From Bacteroidales bacterium (GTDB taxonomy: Bacteria > Bacteroidota > Bacteroidia > Bacteroidales > FEN-979), in assembly GCA_017882335.1 (NCBI GenBank), contig JADGPR010000017.1, positions 1 through 48,335 of the forward strand: a DNA stretch of 48,335 nt. The letters are read 5' to 3'. Positions 16,894 to 25,141 of this stretch are shown one piece after another. The first letter of the stretch is position 1; each line of letters begins with the position of its first letter. A model generated the notes under the pieces. The model saw only the letters and a program-made list of their open reading frames with translations, did no database searches and was not told where the DNA came from. Both the position numbers and the translations under genes were made by a program.

Positions 16894-18906
16894 ATGACGA
16901 AGATTACAAAAATACTGATTGCCAACCGTGGGGAGATTGCTGTCCGTATCATGCATACCGCAAAGAAAATGGGCATCACCACCGTTGCCGTTTATGCTGA
17001 GGCTGACCGGTATTCCCTTCATATTCAGGAAGCAGATGAAGCAAGGTGCATCGGGGAGGTGGAACTCAGTGAAACCTACCTGAATATTGAAAAGATCATT
17101 GCCGTCGCAAAGGAATCGGGGTGCAATGCCATCCATCCGGGTTACGGGTTCCTGGCAGAGAACCCGCTTTTCGTTGAGGCATGCGATGCAGCAGGAATCA
17201 TCTTTATAGGCCCCCGGGCGAATGTCATGCGGACCATGGGAAACAAGATCGAAGCCCGTGCATTCGTAAAGAAAGCAGGTGTTCCGGTAACCGAAGGCCT
17301 GACCGGGAAACGAGAGACATTATTGAAAGCCAAAAGCAAACTCGGCTTTCCTGTTTTGTTAAAGGCAGCTGCAGGTGGCGGTGGAAAAGGAATGCAGATC
17401 GTTCATGAAGAAAAGGAACTGGCAGAAGCGCTCGAATCAACAGCCAGACAAGCACTGGCCTACTTTGGCGACGATACCATCTACCTTGAAAAATACCTGG
17501 ATGAACCCCGCCATATTGAATTTCAGATCCTCGGAGATAACCAGGGAAATGTGATCCATCTTTTTGAACGGGAATGTTCGATCCAGAGGCGATACCAGAA
17601 GATAATCGAGGAGTCGCCCTCCCCTACCCTGACACCGGAACTGCGGGGAAAGATGGGAGCAGCAGCAGTAAGGATCGGAAAAAAGATCGGCTATACCAAT
17701 GCTGGAACCATCGAATTCCTTGTTGACAAGGAGATGAATTTTTATTTCCTGGAGATGAATACCCGTATCCAGGTGGAACACCCGGTAACGGAAATGGTGA
17801 CCGGCACCGACCTGGTGGAAGAGCAGATCCGGATAGCAGAAGGACATCCACTGCGACTGAAGCAGGAAACGCTAAGGCAAAATGGCCATGCCATCGAATG
17901 CAGAATATATGCAGAAGATCCGGAACATAATTTCAGACCATCCCCGGGAAAAATGACCATGTACAAGGAACCGGTCATGGATCACATACGTATCGATAAA
18001 GGAATTACCGCCGATACTGAGATCACGAGTTCCTACGACCCGATGATCTGCAAACTGGTTTCATGGGGAAGCGACCGGGAAGAAGCGCGTAAACGGATGA
18101 CAGCAGCCCTCCGTGAGTATGTGATCCATGGGATCCGGACAAATATCCCCTATCTTTCCAGACTGCTCGCCAACCAGGCATTCATTTCAAATACCATTTC
18201 CACTAAGTTCTGCGACGAACACACCCCTGAAATTATTGCCGAGATCCTGAAGGACCGCGATCAAATTCCGGTTTATCTGCCGCTGATCGGCTACCTGTTG
18301 TTCAGCCTGGGAATCAGGAACAGAAAAGAAACTTTGAATGGATTTCCGGCGATCATATGGAACAAAACCGGATTCTGGAGGGAACAGATGAAGATCAGGA
18401 TAAAATCAGGAGAGCTGGAATACACGGTCGCGATTCCTTATTCTCAAAACCCAAATTATAAGTTTGTTATCGGCGAAGAGGGGTTTATGATCAAAAAAGT
18501 GCACGAGGAAACTTCCACACTGACATTCTCTCTAAACGGAATCAATTACCTGGTACATGTCTCCAGGGATACAGAAGATATGGGATTTGTCAGTTTCGCA
18601 GGACATATTTTCGAAATGCAGCGTCAGGATTTTCTTCCCGAATCAGTATCGCCGGTTCGTTTTGAATCTGCCGGTAATCATAGCAATGAAGTTTATTCTC
18701 CCATGCCTGGGAAAGTGATTAAGTTATTCGTAAAAAAAGGAGAGAAAGTAAATAAAGGGGATATACTTCTCATCATCGAAGCAATGAAAATGGAGAACTC
18801 GATCCTTTCTCCTAATGATGGCATTGTGGAACTGATCAATGTGGCCCTCAACGACCGGGTTGATCCGGGAAGAGCATTGATTATCCTTGAAAAAAATGAA
18901 GATTGA
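16894..18906 (+). CDS. liuD: Methylcrotonoyl-CoA carboxylase alpha (biotin carboxylase + biotin carrier) subunit
   Basis: 670 aa in the family arrangement. The biotin carboxylase N domain comes first (ILIANRGEIAVRIMHTAKKM), then ATP-grasp with the glycine loop KAAAGGGGKGMQIVHEE, then the C domain with EMNTRIQVEHPVTEMVTG (about 285-303). A middle linker domain follows. The biotinyl domain is at about 598-668, with biotin Lys K632 in EAMKMENS. It carboxylates its own biotin with ATP and bicarbonate and hands it to the beta subunit at 14488. A biotin ligase gene is not in the window. Confidence 0.94.
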   Translation: MTKITKILIANRGEIAVRIMHTAKKMGITTVAVYAEADRYSLHIQEADEARCIGEVELSETYLNIEKIIAVAKESGCNAIHPGYGFLAENPLFVEACDAAGIIFIGPRANVMRTMGNKIEARAFVKKAGVPVTEGLTGKRETLLKAKSKLGFPVLLKAAAGGGGKGMQIVHEEKELAEALESTARQALAYFGDDTIYLEKYLDEPRHIEFQILGDNQGNVIHLFERECSIQRRYQKIIEESPSPTLTPELRGKMGAAAVRIGKKIGYTNAGTIEFLVDKEMNFYFLEMNTRIQVEHPVTEMVTGTDLVEEQIRIAEGHPLRLKQETLRQNGHAIECRIYAEDPEHNFRPSPGKMTMYKEPVMDHIRIDKGITADTEITSSYDPMICKLVSWGSDREEARKRMTAALREYVIHGIRTNIPYLSRLLANQAFISNTISTKFCDEHTPEIIAEILKDRDQIPVYLPLIGYLLFSLGIRNRKETLNGFPAIIWNKTGFWREQMKIRIKSGELEYTVAIPYSQNPNYKFVIGEEGFMIKKVHEETSTLTFSLNGINYLVHVSRDTEDMGFVSFAGHIFEMQRQDFLPESVSPVRFESAGNHSNEVYSPMPGKVIKLFVKKGEKVNKGDILLIIEAMKMENSILSPNDGIVELINVALNDRVDPGRALIILEKNED

Positions 18907-18928
18907 AATAAAAATCAAATTATCATAA

Positions 18929-19621
18929 ATGAACAAAGTTGTAAAAGATGCGAATGAAGCCATTCGCGGGATAACGGATAATATGACAATCCTGTTCGGG
19001 GGATTCGGCCTGTGCGGAATCCCGGAAAACTGTATCAAAGCATTGGCTGCCACGAATATTAAGGGGTTGACTTGTATCTCAAACAATGCGGGCGTGGATG
19101 ACTTCGGTCTGGGCGTTCTCCTGGCCAAGCACCAGATGAAAAAAATGATGGCTTCATATGTCGGCGAGAACAAAGAGTTTGAGCGCCAGCTGCTCAACGG
19201 AGAACTTGAAGTAGAACTGATCCCGCAGGGGACGCTGGCGGAGAGAATCCGGGCAGGAGGTGCAGGTATCCCCGCTTTCTATGTTCCGGCAGGATATGGG
19301 ACGGAAGTTCAGGGGAACAAAGAAGTACGGGAGTTCAATGGAAAAATGCACCTCATGGAATTGGGAATCACTGCCGATTTTGCTATCGTAAAGGCAAAGT
19401 ATGGAGACACCCGCGGAAACCTGATCTTCAACAAAACGGCAAACAATTTCAACCAGGCAATTGCCACAGCCGGAAAGATCACCATCGCAGAAGTGGAAGA
19501 ACTGGTCCCTTTTGGTTCATTTGACCCGAATCATGTTCATACGCCGGGGATCTATGTTCAGCGGATTTTTCAGGGGATGAATTACGAGAAACGAATTGAA
19601 TTCAGAATTACTCGTCAATAA
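18929..19621 (+). CDS. scoA: 3-oxoacid CoA-transferase subunit A
   Basis: 230 aa, normal for the alpha subunit of succinyl-CoA:acetoacetate-type transferases. It has [20 protein letters not shown] (CoA-binding glycine loop), [35 protein letters not shown] and GVPAFYTP-like [16 protein letters not shown]. With subunit B at 19687 it would activate the acetoacetate released by HMG-CoA lyase, giving acetoacetyl-CoA for thiolysis. That explains its place inside the leucine operon. It lies 22 bases after the carboxylase alpha gene. An AtoDA-type (acetyl-CoA donor) enzyme is the alternative. Confidence 0.92.
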   Translation: MNKVVKDANEAIRGITDNMTILFGGFGLCGIPENCIKALAATNIKGLTCISNNAGVDDFGLGVLLAKHQMKKMMASYVGENKEFERQLLNGELEVELIPQGTLAERIRAGGAGIPAFYVPAGYGTEVQGNKEVREFNGKMHLMELGITADFAIVKAKYGDTRGNLIFNKTANNFNQAIATAGKITIAEVEELVPFGSFDPNHVHTPGIYVQRIFQGMNYEKRIEFRITRQ

Positions 19622-19661
19622 AGTATTATAGGCAAAAAATCAAAACAAATTCATAAATCTA

Positions 19662-19675
19662 ATTCGTAATTCGTA
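19662..19675. repeat. Short 7-bp tandem array (attcgta, two units)
   Basis: Two copies of attcgta plus a partial copy lie between the two CoA-transferase genes. The same 7-mer occurs three times in a row at 28068-28088 and 39165-39185, in each case just before a start codon. This is part of the period-7/8 array family of this window. Confidence 0.6.
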
Positions 19676-19686
19676 ATTTTATAAAT

Positions 19687-20343
19687 ATGGCATTAGATAA
19701 AGATGGAATTGCCAGGAGGATCGCAAAAGAGTTGAAAGACGGGTTTTATGTCAACCTCGGGATTGGGATTCCCACACTTGTTGCAAATTATATCCCGGAA
19801 GGCATGGAGGTCATTCTTCAGTCGGAAAACGGCTTACTGGGAATCGGGCCTTCTCCCGGCCCTGATGAAGTTGATCCCGACCTGATCAATGCAGGAAAGC
19901 AAACGATCACTGCTTTACCGGGAGCCGCCTTTTTTGATTCTTCAGCTAGTTTCGCGATGATCCGGGGAGGACATATCGACCTGACAGTATTGGGAGCATT
20001 TGAAGTCTCGGAGAAAGGAGATATTGCCAGCTGGAAGATCCCGGGAAAACTGGTGAAGGGTATGGGTGGCGCCATGGACCTGGTAGCCTCTGCAAAGAAC
20101 ATCATCGTTGCCACTACCCATACAGATAAGGACGGGAAATCAAAACTCCTGAAGCAATGCACCCTGCCACTTACAGGTGTAAATTGTGTCAGACGAATCA
20201 TTACTGACCTGGCGGTTGTGGATATCACCGAAGCAGGGTTTAATCTGGTGGAAAGAGCGCCGGGGGTGAGTGTTGAAGAGATCCGATCGGCCACCGAAGG
20301 AACACTTGTTGTGGAGGGCGAGATCCCGGAAATGGAAATTTAG
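19687..20343 (+). CDS. scoB: 3-oxoacid CoA-transferase subunit B
   Basis: 218 aa, the usual beta-subunit length. It holds the catalytic Glu of the family in [11 protein letters not shown] (E47), preceded by [19 protein letters not shown]. It also has [19 protein letters not shown] and [20 protein letters not shown], all family signatures. It pairs with subunit A just upstream, with 65 bases between them, a wider gap than elsewhere in the operon and holding a small 7-bp repeat. Its stop is followed at once by a GC-rich hairpin. Confidence 0.93.
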   Translation: MALDKDGIARRIAKELKDGFYVNLGIGIPTLVANYIPEGMEVILQSENGLLGIGPSPGPDEVDPDLINAGKQTITALPGAAFFDSSASFAMIRGGHIDLTVLGAFEVSEKGDIASWKIPGKLVKGMGGAMDLVASAKNIIVATTHTDKDGKSKLLKQCTLPLTGVNCVRRIITDLAVVDITEAGFNLVERAPGVSVEEIRSATEGTLVVEGEIPEMEI

Positions 20344-20346
20344 CTC

Positions 20347-20378
20347 CACCCCTTCTCCTCCCCAAACGGGGAGGGGTG
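20347..20378 (+). other. GC-rich hairpin after scoB
   Basis: A 7-bp stem (20357-20363 with 20368-20374, loop AAAC) is extended by four pairs across a six-base bulge. It begins four bases after the scoB stop. There is no U-run, so it is not a classical terminator. It may stabilise the upstream message or mark an internal boundary of the operon. Confidence 0.55.
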
Positions 20379-20403
20379 AAAGAAATGGAATAACACACGA
20401 CAT

Positions 20404-21414
20404 ATGAATTATCCGAAAAAAGTTGTCATAGGAGATATAACCGTCAGGGATGGATTTCAGCATGAAGAAACCTTCATCCCGACGGAGGCGAAGATATGGG
20501 TTGCAGAGCAACTGATACTGGCAGGATTCCGCCATATCGAGGTTACAAACCTGGGAAATCCCCAGGCAATGCCCCAGTTCAGTGATGCCGATACGGTACT
20601 GAAAAGTCTTCGGTCAAGTAAAAAAATCGCCGACCGGATTAACCAGGTTTCCCTTACGGCGATTACCATCCGGGAAAAAGCCATCGAACGTGCTATCCGG
20701 GCCAAAAAGGACGGTTTCGGTCCCGACAGGATATTGCTGATGGTTTCAACCAGCGAATCCCATCATGTTAAAAATTCAGGGATCAGCCTGGACGAATATT
20801 GGAAAATGGCAGAAAAATATATCCCGTTGGCACACGATGCCGGAATAAAGGTAAACGGCACGGTCAGCACCATCTGGGGTTGCCCGATCGAAGGTCCCAC
20901 CGAAATGACCAAAGCGATTGAATTTGCAAAGCGATGGTTTGATATCGGGGCCAATGATGTGGAACATGCCGATCACGACGGGTCTGCATCTCCCGACCGG
21001 GTTTACCGGTATTATTCCATGCTCCTGGATGCCATCCCGAGACCAGAAAAACAGATTGTCCATTTTCATACCACTCGTGGATGGGGACTTGCCAATGTGC
21101 TTGCTGCTTTACAGGCAGGGATGACCAACTACGAATCCACAATGGGAGGAATCGGAGGACAGCCTGCAAACTTTGTCAGTGGAGTCCCGGTAGCGGGAAC
21201 TGGCAGCTATTATTATAAGGATTCGAATATTGTCGGATTGAATTCTACAGAAGATATGGTGGTGATGATGGACGAGATGGGCATTGATACCGGGCTGAAT
21301 ATAGATATGGTACTTGAGATCGGCACCATGGTGGAAAAGATCGTTGGAAGGCGACTTCGTTCCGAATCCATAAGGAATGGAAGAATACCTAAATCCCTGA
21401 CAGGAAAAAAATAG
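20404..21414 (+). CDS. HMG-CoA-lyase-like DRE-TIM protein lacking the catalytic Cys
   Basis: 336 aa, HMGL-like TIM barrel. The metal and substrate residues at the start are kept as TVRDGFQHEE (R15, D16), and the metal-binding H-x-H is present as HFHTTRGWGLANVLAALQAG. The loop that carries the catalytic Cys in HMG-CoA lyase (GGCP) reads GGIGGQP, so Gln253 replaces Cys. It is followed six bases later by a second, shorter paralog that has the Cys. It may be a lyase with another substrate or mechanism, or a partner subunit of the paralog. The operon position argues for leucine catabolism; the precise reaction is unknown. Confidence 0.82.
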   Translation: MNYPKKVVIGDITVRDGFQHEETFIPTEAKIWVAEQLILAGFRHIEVTNLGNPQAMPQFSDADTVLKSLRSSKKIADRINQVSLTAITIREKAIERAIRAKKDGFGPDRILLMVSTSESHHVKNSGISLDEYWKMAEKYIPLAHDAGIKVNGTVSTIWGCPIEGPTEMTKAIEFAKRWFDIGANDVEHADHDGSASPDRVYRYYSMLLDAIPRPEKQIVHFHTTRGWGLANVLAALQAGMTNYESTMGGIGGQPANFVSGVPVAGTGSYYYKDSNIVGLNSTEDMVVMMDEMGIDTGLNIDMVLEIGTMVEKIVGRRLRSESIRNGRIPKSLTGKK

Positions 21415-21420
21415 TTAAAA

Positions 21421-22302
21421 ATGAAGATCATCGAATCACCCCGGGAGGGCATGCAAAGTTTACACTATACCATCCCAACAGAGAAAAAGGTCAGGTATAT
21501 CCAACAACTTATAAAGATCGGTTTTGACACAGTCGAAATAGGAAGCATTGTCTCCCTGAAACTTATCCCACAGATGGCCGATACTTTGGAGGTTCTGAAG
21601 CATGTCGACTTTTCCGGCACCCGTTCGAACCGGATGGTGCTTGTAGTGAATAAAAAAGGGGCTGAGATCATATCGGAAGTGAAAGAAATCACGCATATCT
21701 CTTACCCGCATTCCATCTCTCCTACCTTTCTGAAGAAGAACATGAATTTAACCACTGAACAATCCATAGAAACCGTCAGTGAAATTGCAAACCTTTGTGA
21801 GAAAACAGGGAAACAACCCGTTATTTACATCTCCATGGCTTTCGGCAACCCATACGGAGATCCATGGAGCATAGAAATTTTGAGGGAAGGGATCCAGGCA
21901 CTGCAAAAAATCGGGGTCTGGATAATTCCGCTTTCAAATGTGGCCATTGAAATAGACAAACAACTCATCAAAGAGGTCTATTCGCTGCTGATCCCGGAGT
22001 TTTCCCAGATCGAATTCGGGCTTCATCTCCATACTACGAATAAAAACTGGCAGGAGAATGTTCTCACTGCATATGAAAGCGGATGCAGGAGGTTTGATTC
22101 GGTAATCAACGGATACGGAGGTTGCCCGATGACAGGGAAAGAGATGCTGGGTAACCTGAAAACCGAAAACCTGGTTACATTTGCCGACGACCATGGGCTG
22201 GCAGGGAACCTTGATCCTGATGCTTTGAATGAGGCATATAAGCTGGTTTCTGCAACATTCATGAAACCTGTTTCATTACAATCTGATCCAGAACATAAAT
22301 AA
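21421..22302 (+). CDS. Hydroxymethylglutaryl-CoA lyase-like protein
   Basis: 293 aa, normal HMG-CoA lyase length. The active-site loop reads DSVINGYGGCPMTGKEMLGN, with the catalytic Cys at C235 as in the family signature. The H-x-H metal motif is GLHLHTT. The N-terminal RDG motif is changed to ESPREGMQ, so Glu9 replaces the metal-binding Asp. It would split HMG-CoA into acetyl-CoA and acetoacetate, feeding the CoA-transferase upstream. Given the Asp to Glu change and the neighbouring Cys-less paralog, activity should not be taken for granted. Confidence 0.84.
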   Translation: MKIIESPREGMQSLHYTIPTEKKVRYIQQLIKIGFDTVEIGSIVSLKLIPQMADTLEVLKHVDFSGTRSNRMVLVVNKKGAEIISEVKEITHISYPHSISPTFLKKNMNLTTEQSIETVSEIANLCEKTGKQPVIYISMAFGNPYGDPWSIEILREGIQALQKIGVWIIPLSNVAIEIDKQLIKEVYSLLIPEFSQIEFGLHLHTTNKNWQENVLTAYESGCRRFDSVINGYGGCPMTGKEMLGNLKTENLVTFADDHGLAGNLDPDALNEAYKLVSATFMKPVSLQSDPEHK

Positions 22303-22330
22303 AATAAGTATAACCCATTAAACCAAAGTT

Positions 22331-23479
22331 ATGTATCTCACCGAAGAACATGAAATGATCCGGAAGACCGTGCGCGATTTTGCTGAACGCGAGGTAAAAC
22401 CTATGGCTCAGGAGCTTGACGAGAAAGAAGAATTTTCCATTCCCCTTACAAAACGGATGGGAGAACTGGGTCTGTTCGGAATCCGCACTGCAATTGAGTA
22501 TGGCGGGATCGATATGGATGCACTCGCCTATGTGATAGCAGTGGAAGAACTTGCAAGGATCGACGGTTCCCATGCGGCTACACTTGCAGCCCATATTTCA
22601 TTGGGGATAGGCCCGATCATGAATTATGGTTCCGAAGAACAGAAAAAGAAGTACCTCCCGATGTTATCGACCGGTGAGGCTACATGGGCTTTCGGACTTA
22701 CCGAACCGGAAGCCGGCAGTGATTCGCGCAATACAAAGACCACTGCACGTCTTGAGAATGGCTTCTGGATCATTAATGGTTCCAAAATTTTTATTACAAA
22801 CGGATCTTCTTCCATCAATAAGGGTGCTACCGTCCAGGTTTTGACAAAGAACGAGAATGGCAACAAAGAATTTTCGACGATCCTTGTTGATGCAGATACG
22901 CCGGGGTTCAAGCGCGTTACCATGCACCGGAAGATGATGTGGAGAGCTTCAGACACTGCGCAACTGTTTTTCGAGGATTGCAGGGTTCCCGAGTCCAACC
23001 TGCTTGGTGCCCGCGGAGAAGGTTCGAAGATCATGCTGAATACGCTCGACAGCGGCAGGCTTGCCATCGGAGCAATGGGACTTGGACTTGCCCAAGGTGC
23101 TTTTGAAATGGCCATGAAATATGCCAAAGCACGGAAACAGTTTGGCAAGCCCATTGCCCAATTCCAGGTCATCGCTTTCAAATTGGCAGATATGGCTACC
23201 AAGATAGAACTGGCAAGAAACCTGCTTTACAAAGGCGCCTGGCTGAAGTCAAACAATCAACCTTTTGCAAAGGAAGCTGCAATGGCAAAATTGTATTGTT
23301 CAGAGATTGCCAGGGAAGTCGCCGATGAAGCCGTTCAGATTCACGGAGGCTATGGATTGATGAAAGACTATGATATTGAGCGCTTTTACCGTGATCAACG
23401 TCTGCTTCAGATCGGTGAAGGAACCTCAGAAATCCAGCGGTTGGTAATTTCAAGGTACATCGGCTGTTATGACAGTTGA
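22331..23479 (+). CDS. Acyl-CoA dehydrogenase
   Basis: 382 aa, short-chain-type ACAD. FAD and substrate signatures are AFGLTEPEAGSDSRNTKTTA (about 119-138), GRLAIGAMGLGLAQGAFE, RKQFGKPIAQFQVIAFKLAD and EAVQIHGGYGLMKDYDIERF. The catalytic base is E363 in LLQIGEGTSEIQR, the position used by butyryl-, short-branched- and medium-chain enzymes. Isovaleryl-CoA dehydrogenase has no Glu there and uses one in helix G, where this protein has none (LDSGRLAIG). In this operon the expected reaction is isovaleryl-CoA to 3-methylcrotonyl-CoA. It may do this with different active-site geometry, or act on other branched acyl-CoAs. Electrons would go to ETF, encoded elsewhere. Confidence 0.92.
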   Translation: MYLTEEHEMIRKTVRDFAEREVKPMAQELDEKEEFSIPLTKRMGELGLFGIRTAIEYGGIDMDALAYVIAVEELARIDGSHAATLAAHISLGIGPIMNYGSEEQKKKYLPMLSTGEATWAFGLTEPEAGSDSRNTKTTARLENGFWIINGSKIFITNGSSSINKGATVQVLTKNENGNKEFSTILVDADTPGFKRVTMHRKMMWRASDTAQLFFEDCRVPESNLLGARGEGSKIMLNTLDSGRLAIGAMGLGLAQGAFEMAMKYAKARKQFGKPIAQFQVIAFKLADMATKIELARNLLYKGAWLKSNNQPFAKEAAMAKLYCSEIAREVADEAVQIHGGYGLMKDYDIERFYRDQRLLQIGEGTSEIQRLVISRYIGCYDS

Positions 23480-23480
23480 T

Positions 23481-23520
23481 GAGCTGGCGAGTTGGCGAGT
23501 TGTGTGATTTGAGATTTGAG
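23481..23520. repeat. 8-bp then 7-bp tandem arrays just after the acyl-CoA dehydrogenase stop
   Basis: gagctggc, gagttggc and gagttgtg follow the stop codon at 23477-23479 by one base. Two copies of the 7-mer atttgag come next (23507-23520). The 8-mer is the same family as at 28011, 31970 and 39071. Confidence 0.7.
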
Positions 23521-23572
23521 ATGTTGACTGCCTAAACTGCGAAAATAAATTCTTAATTTATAATAGAACGTC

Positions 23573-24136
23573 ATGCCACACATAGCAATCCTTTCATCCA
23601 GCATACGTAAGGGGCGGATTAGTCACCGCGTCACACTGTTTCTCAAACGACTAATTGAAGAGAAGAACCTGGCGACTGTTGAAATCATTGATCTGAACGA
23701 GTACCAGTTCCCTATATTTCATGAACGGTTGATGTTCCAGGAAAATCCAATGCCTGAATTGTTGAAATATTCAAAGAAGATAAAAGAAGCCGATGGTGTT
23801 CTGATCGTTACCCCGGAATACAACGGAGGATACCCTGCCAGTCTGAAAAACGCGATCGACGTACTTTACCCGGAGTGGCAACGAAAGCCGGTTGCTATTT
23901 CTACCTGTTCCGACGGGGATTTTGGCGGAAACCAGGTCATCACTTCGATCCAGTTCGTACTCTGGAAGATGCATGCGATGACGGTTCCTGCAATGTTCCC
24001 GAATCCCAATGCGGATAAGGCTTATGATGATCAAGGCAATCCTGCCGACGTACCCGGAACGGAAAAACGCGCACTCCATTTCCTGAAAGAATTGCTTTGG
24101 TATATAGAAGCAAAACAAAGTATGCAGGAGAAATAA
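23573..24136 (+). CDS. NADPH-dependent FMN reductase family protein
   Basis: 187 aa flavodoxin-like fold. The N-terminal FMN phosphate loop is ILSSSIRKGRISHR, and the family block VLIVTPEYNGGYPASLKNAIDVLYPEW lies at about residues 77-102. Proteins of this family reduce FMN, quinones, chromate or azo compounds. The in vivo substrate is unknown. The next gene (arfB) starts one base after its stop, so the two are co-transcribed although functionally unrelated. Confidence 0.88.
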   Translation: MPHIAILSSSIRKGRISHRVTLFLKRLIEEKNLATVEIIDLNEYQFPIFHERLMFQENPMPELLKYSKKIKEADGVLIVTPEYNGGYPASLKNAIDVLYPEWQRKPVAISTCSDGDFGGNQVITSIQFVLWKMHAMTVPAMFPNPNADKAYDDQGNPADVPGTEKRALHFLKELLWYIEAKQSMQEK

Positions 24137-24137
24137 C

Positions 24138-24551
24138 ATGTCGATTGATATCCTTTCCGGCAGGGATTTCTCCAGGGAATTTCTTTTCAGCGCATCGCGG
24201 AGCAGCGGCCCTGGCGGACAAAACGTGAACAAAGTCAGTACAAAGGTAGAGTTGCGTTTTGATATCCCTCATTCCATTTTGCTTACTGAAGAAGAAAAGG
24301 AGATCCTGTTGACCCGACTTCTGAAAAAAATCAACTCCGAAGGCATCCTCATCATCGTATCCCAAAGCGAACGGTCGCAGCTGAAGAACAAGGAAAAAAC
24401 GATTGAAAAATTTTATGCTCTCTTAAAAAAATCGCTTACCCCGAAGAAAAAGCGAAAACCCACGAAACCCAATGCAGCAGCGAAAGAAAAGAGACTGGAG
24501 GAAAAGAGGATCAATGCGGAGAAGAAAGTAAGACGGAAGGAAGTTTATTGA
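24138..24551 (+). CDS. arfB: Alternative ribosome-rescue factor / peptidyl-tRNA hydrolase ArfB
   Basis: 137 aa, the length of YaeJ/ICT1. The catalytic GGQ lies in SRSSGPGGQNVNKVSTKVEL (about residues 17-36), as in class I release factors but without their codon-recognition domain. The C-terminal tail is strongly basic (KKKRKPTKPNAAAKEKRLEE) and would enter the empty mRNA channel of stalled ribosomes. It hydrolyses peptidyl-tRNA on ribosomes that lack a stop codon in the A site. The 3' end overlaps the convergent rdgB gene by seven bases. Confidence 0.94.
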   Translation: MSIDILSGRDFSREFLFSASRSSGPGGQNVNKVSTKVELRFDIPHSILLTEEEKEILLTRLLKKINSEGILIIVSQSERSQLKNKEKTIEKFYALLKKSLTPKKKRKPTKPNAAAKEKRLEEKRINAEKKVRRKEVY

Positions 24552-25123
24552 ACCAGGAACCTCATCATCTTCAATATTGCCCTTCCACGGTGGCTGAGTC
24601 CGTTTTTCAGGTAAGGCGGCATTTCGGAAAAGGTCTGGGATTGTCCGTTTGGAACAAAAACCGGGTCATAACCAAACCCTTCTGTCCCGTGTTTCTCCTT
24701 CAGAATAATACCGTCGATGCGGCCTTCGAAGAGGTGTTCTTTTCCTGCAAGGATCAGGCATACCATACAGCGGAAGCTGGCGTTGCGATTCTCTGCGTCC
24801 ATCATTTCAGCAAGGACTTTCCGGATGTTATCCTCAAAGCTGCATCCTTCCCCTGCATATCGCGCAGAATATACTCCGGGCCGTCCGTCAAGGGCATCGA
24901 TGAAAAGGCCGGTATCATCGGCAAAACAATCCGTTCCTGTTTTTTCGTATATGTGACGGGCCTTCTGGCGGGCATTCCCTTCCAGAGTATCGCTTGTTTC
25001 AGGAATATCCCCTTCGATGGAAACATCCTTCAGGCTTAAAAGAATAAATGAAGTTCCGATGATCTCCTGGACTTCCCTGAGTTTATGAGAATTATTCGTT
25101 GCAAATAGAAGTTGTTTTACCAT
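24545..25123 (-). CDS. rdgB: Non-canonical purine NTP pyrophosphatase (RdgB/HAM1)
   Basis: 192 aa. The N-terminal signature LLFATNNSHKLREVQEI holds the substrate-binding Asn/Lys. It is followed by the metal site FADDTGLFIDALDGRPGVYS with the paired Asp, and by GFGYDPVFVPNGQSQTFSEM and LSHRGRAI. It hydrolyses ITP, XTP and dITP to monophosphates, keeping deaminated purines out of nucleic acids. It is convergent with arfB and shares the minus strand with ddl 18 bases upstream, probably one transcript. Confidence 0.95.
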   Translation of the reverse strand: MVKQLLFATNNSHKLREVQEIIGTSFILLSLKDVSIEGDIPETSDTLEGNARQKARHIYEKTGTDCFADDTGLFIDALDGRPGVYSARYAGEGCSFEDNIRKVLAEMMDAENRNASFRCMVCLILAGKEHLFEGRIDGIILKEKHGTEGFGYDPVFVPNGQSQTFSEMPPYLKNGLSHRGRAILKMMRFLVQ

Positions 25124-25141
25124 AATGTAAATTGGTATGAA

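Noticed and set aside
20347-20378. Rho-independent terminator after scoB
   Set aside because: The hairpin is stable but no U-run follows, and the pathway genes continue in the same direction.
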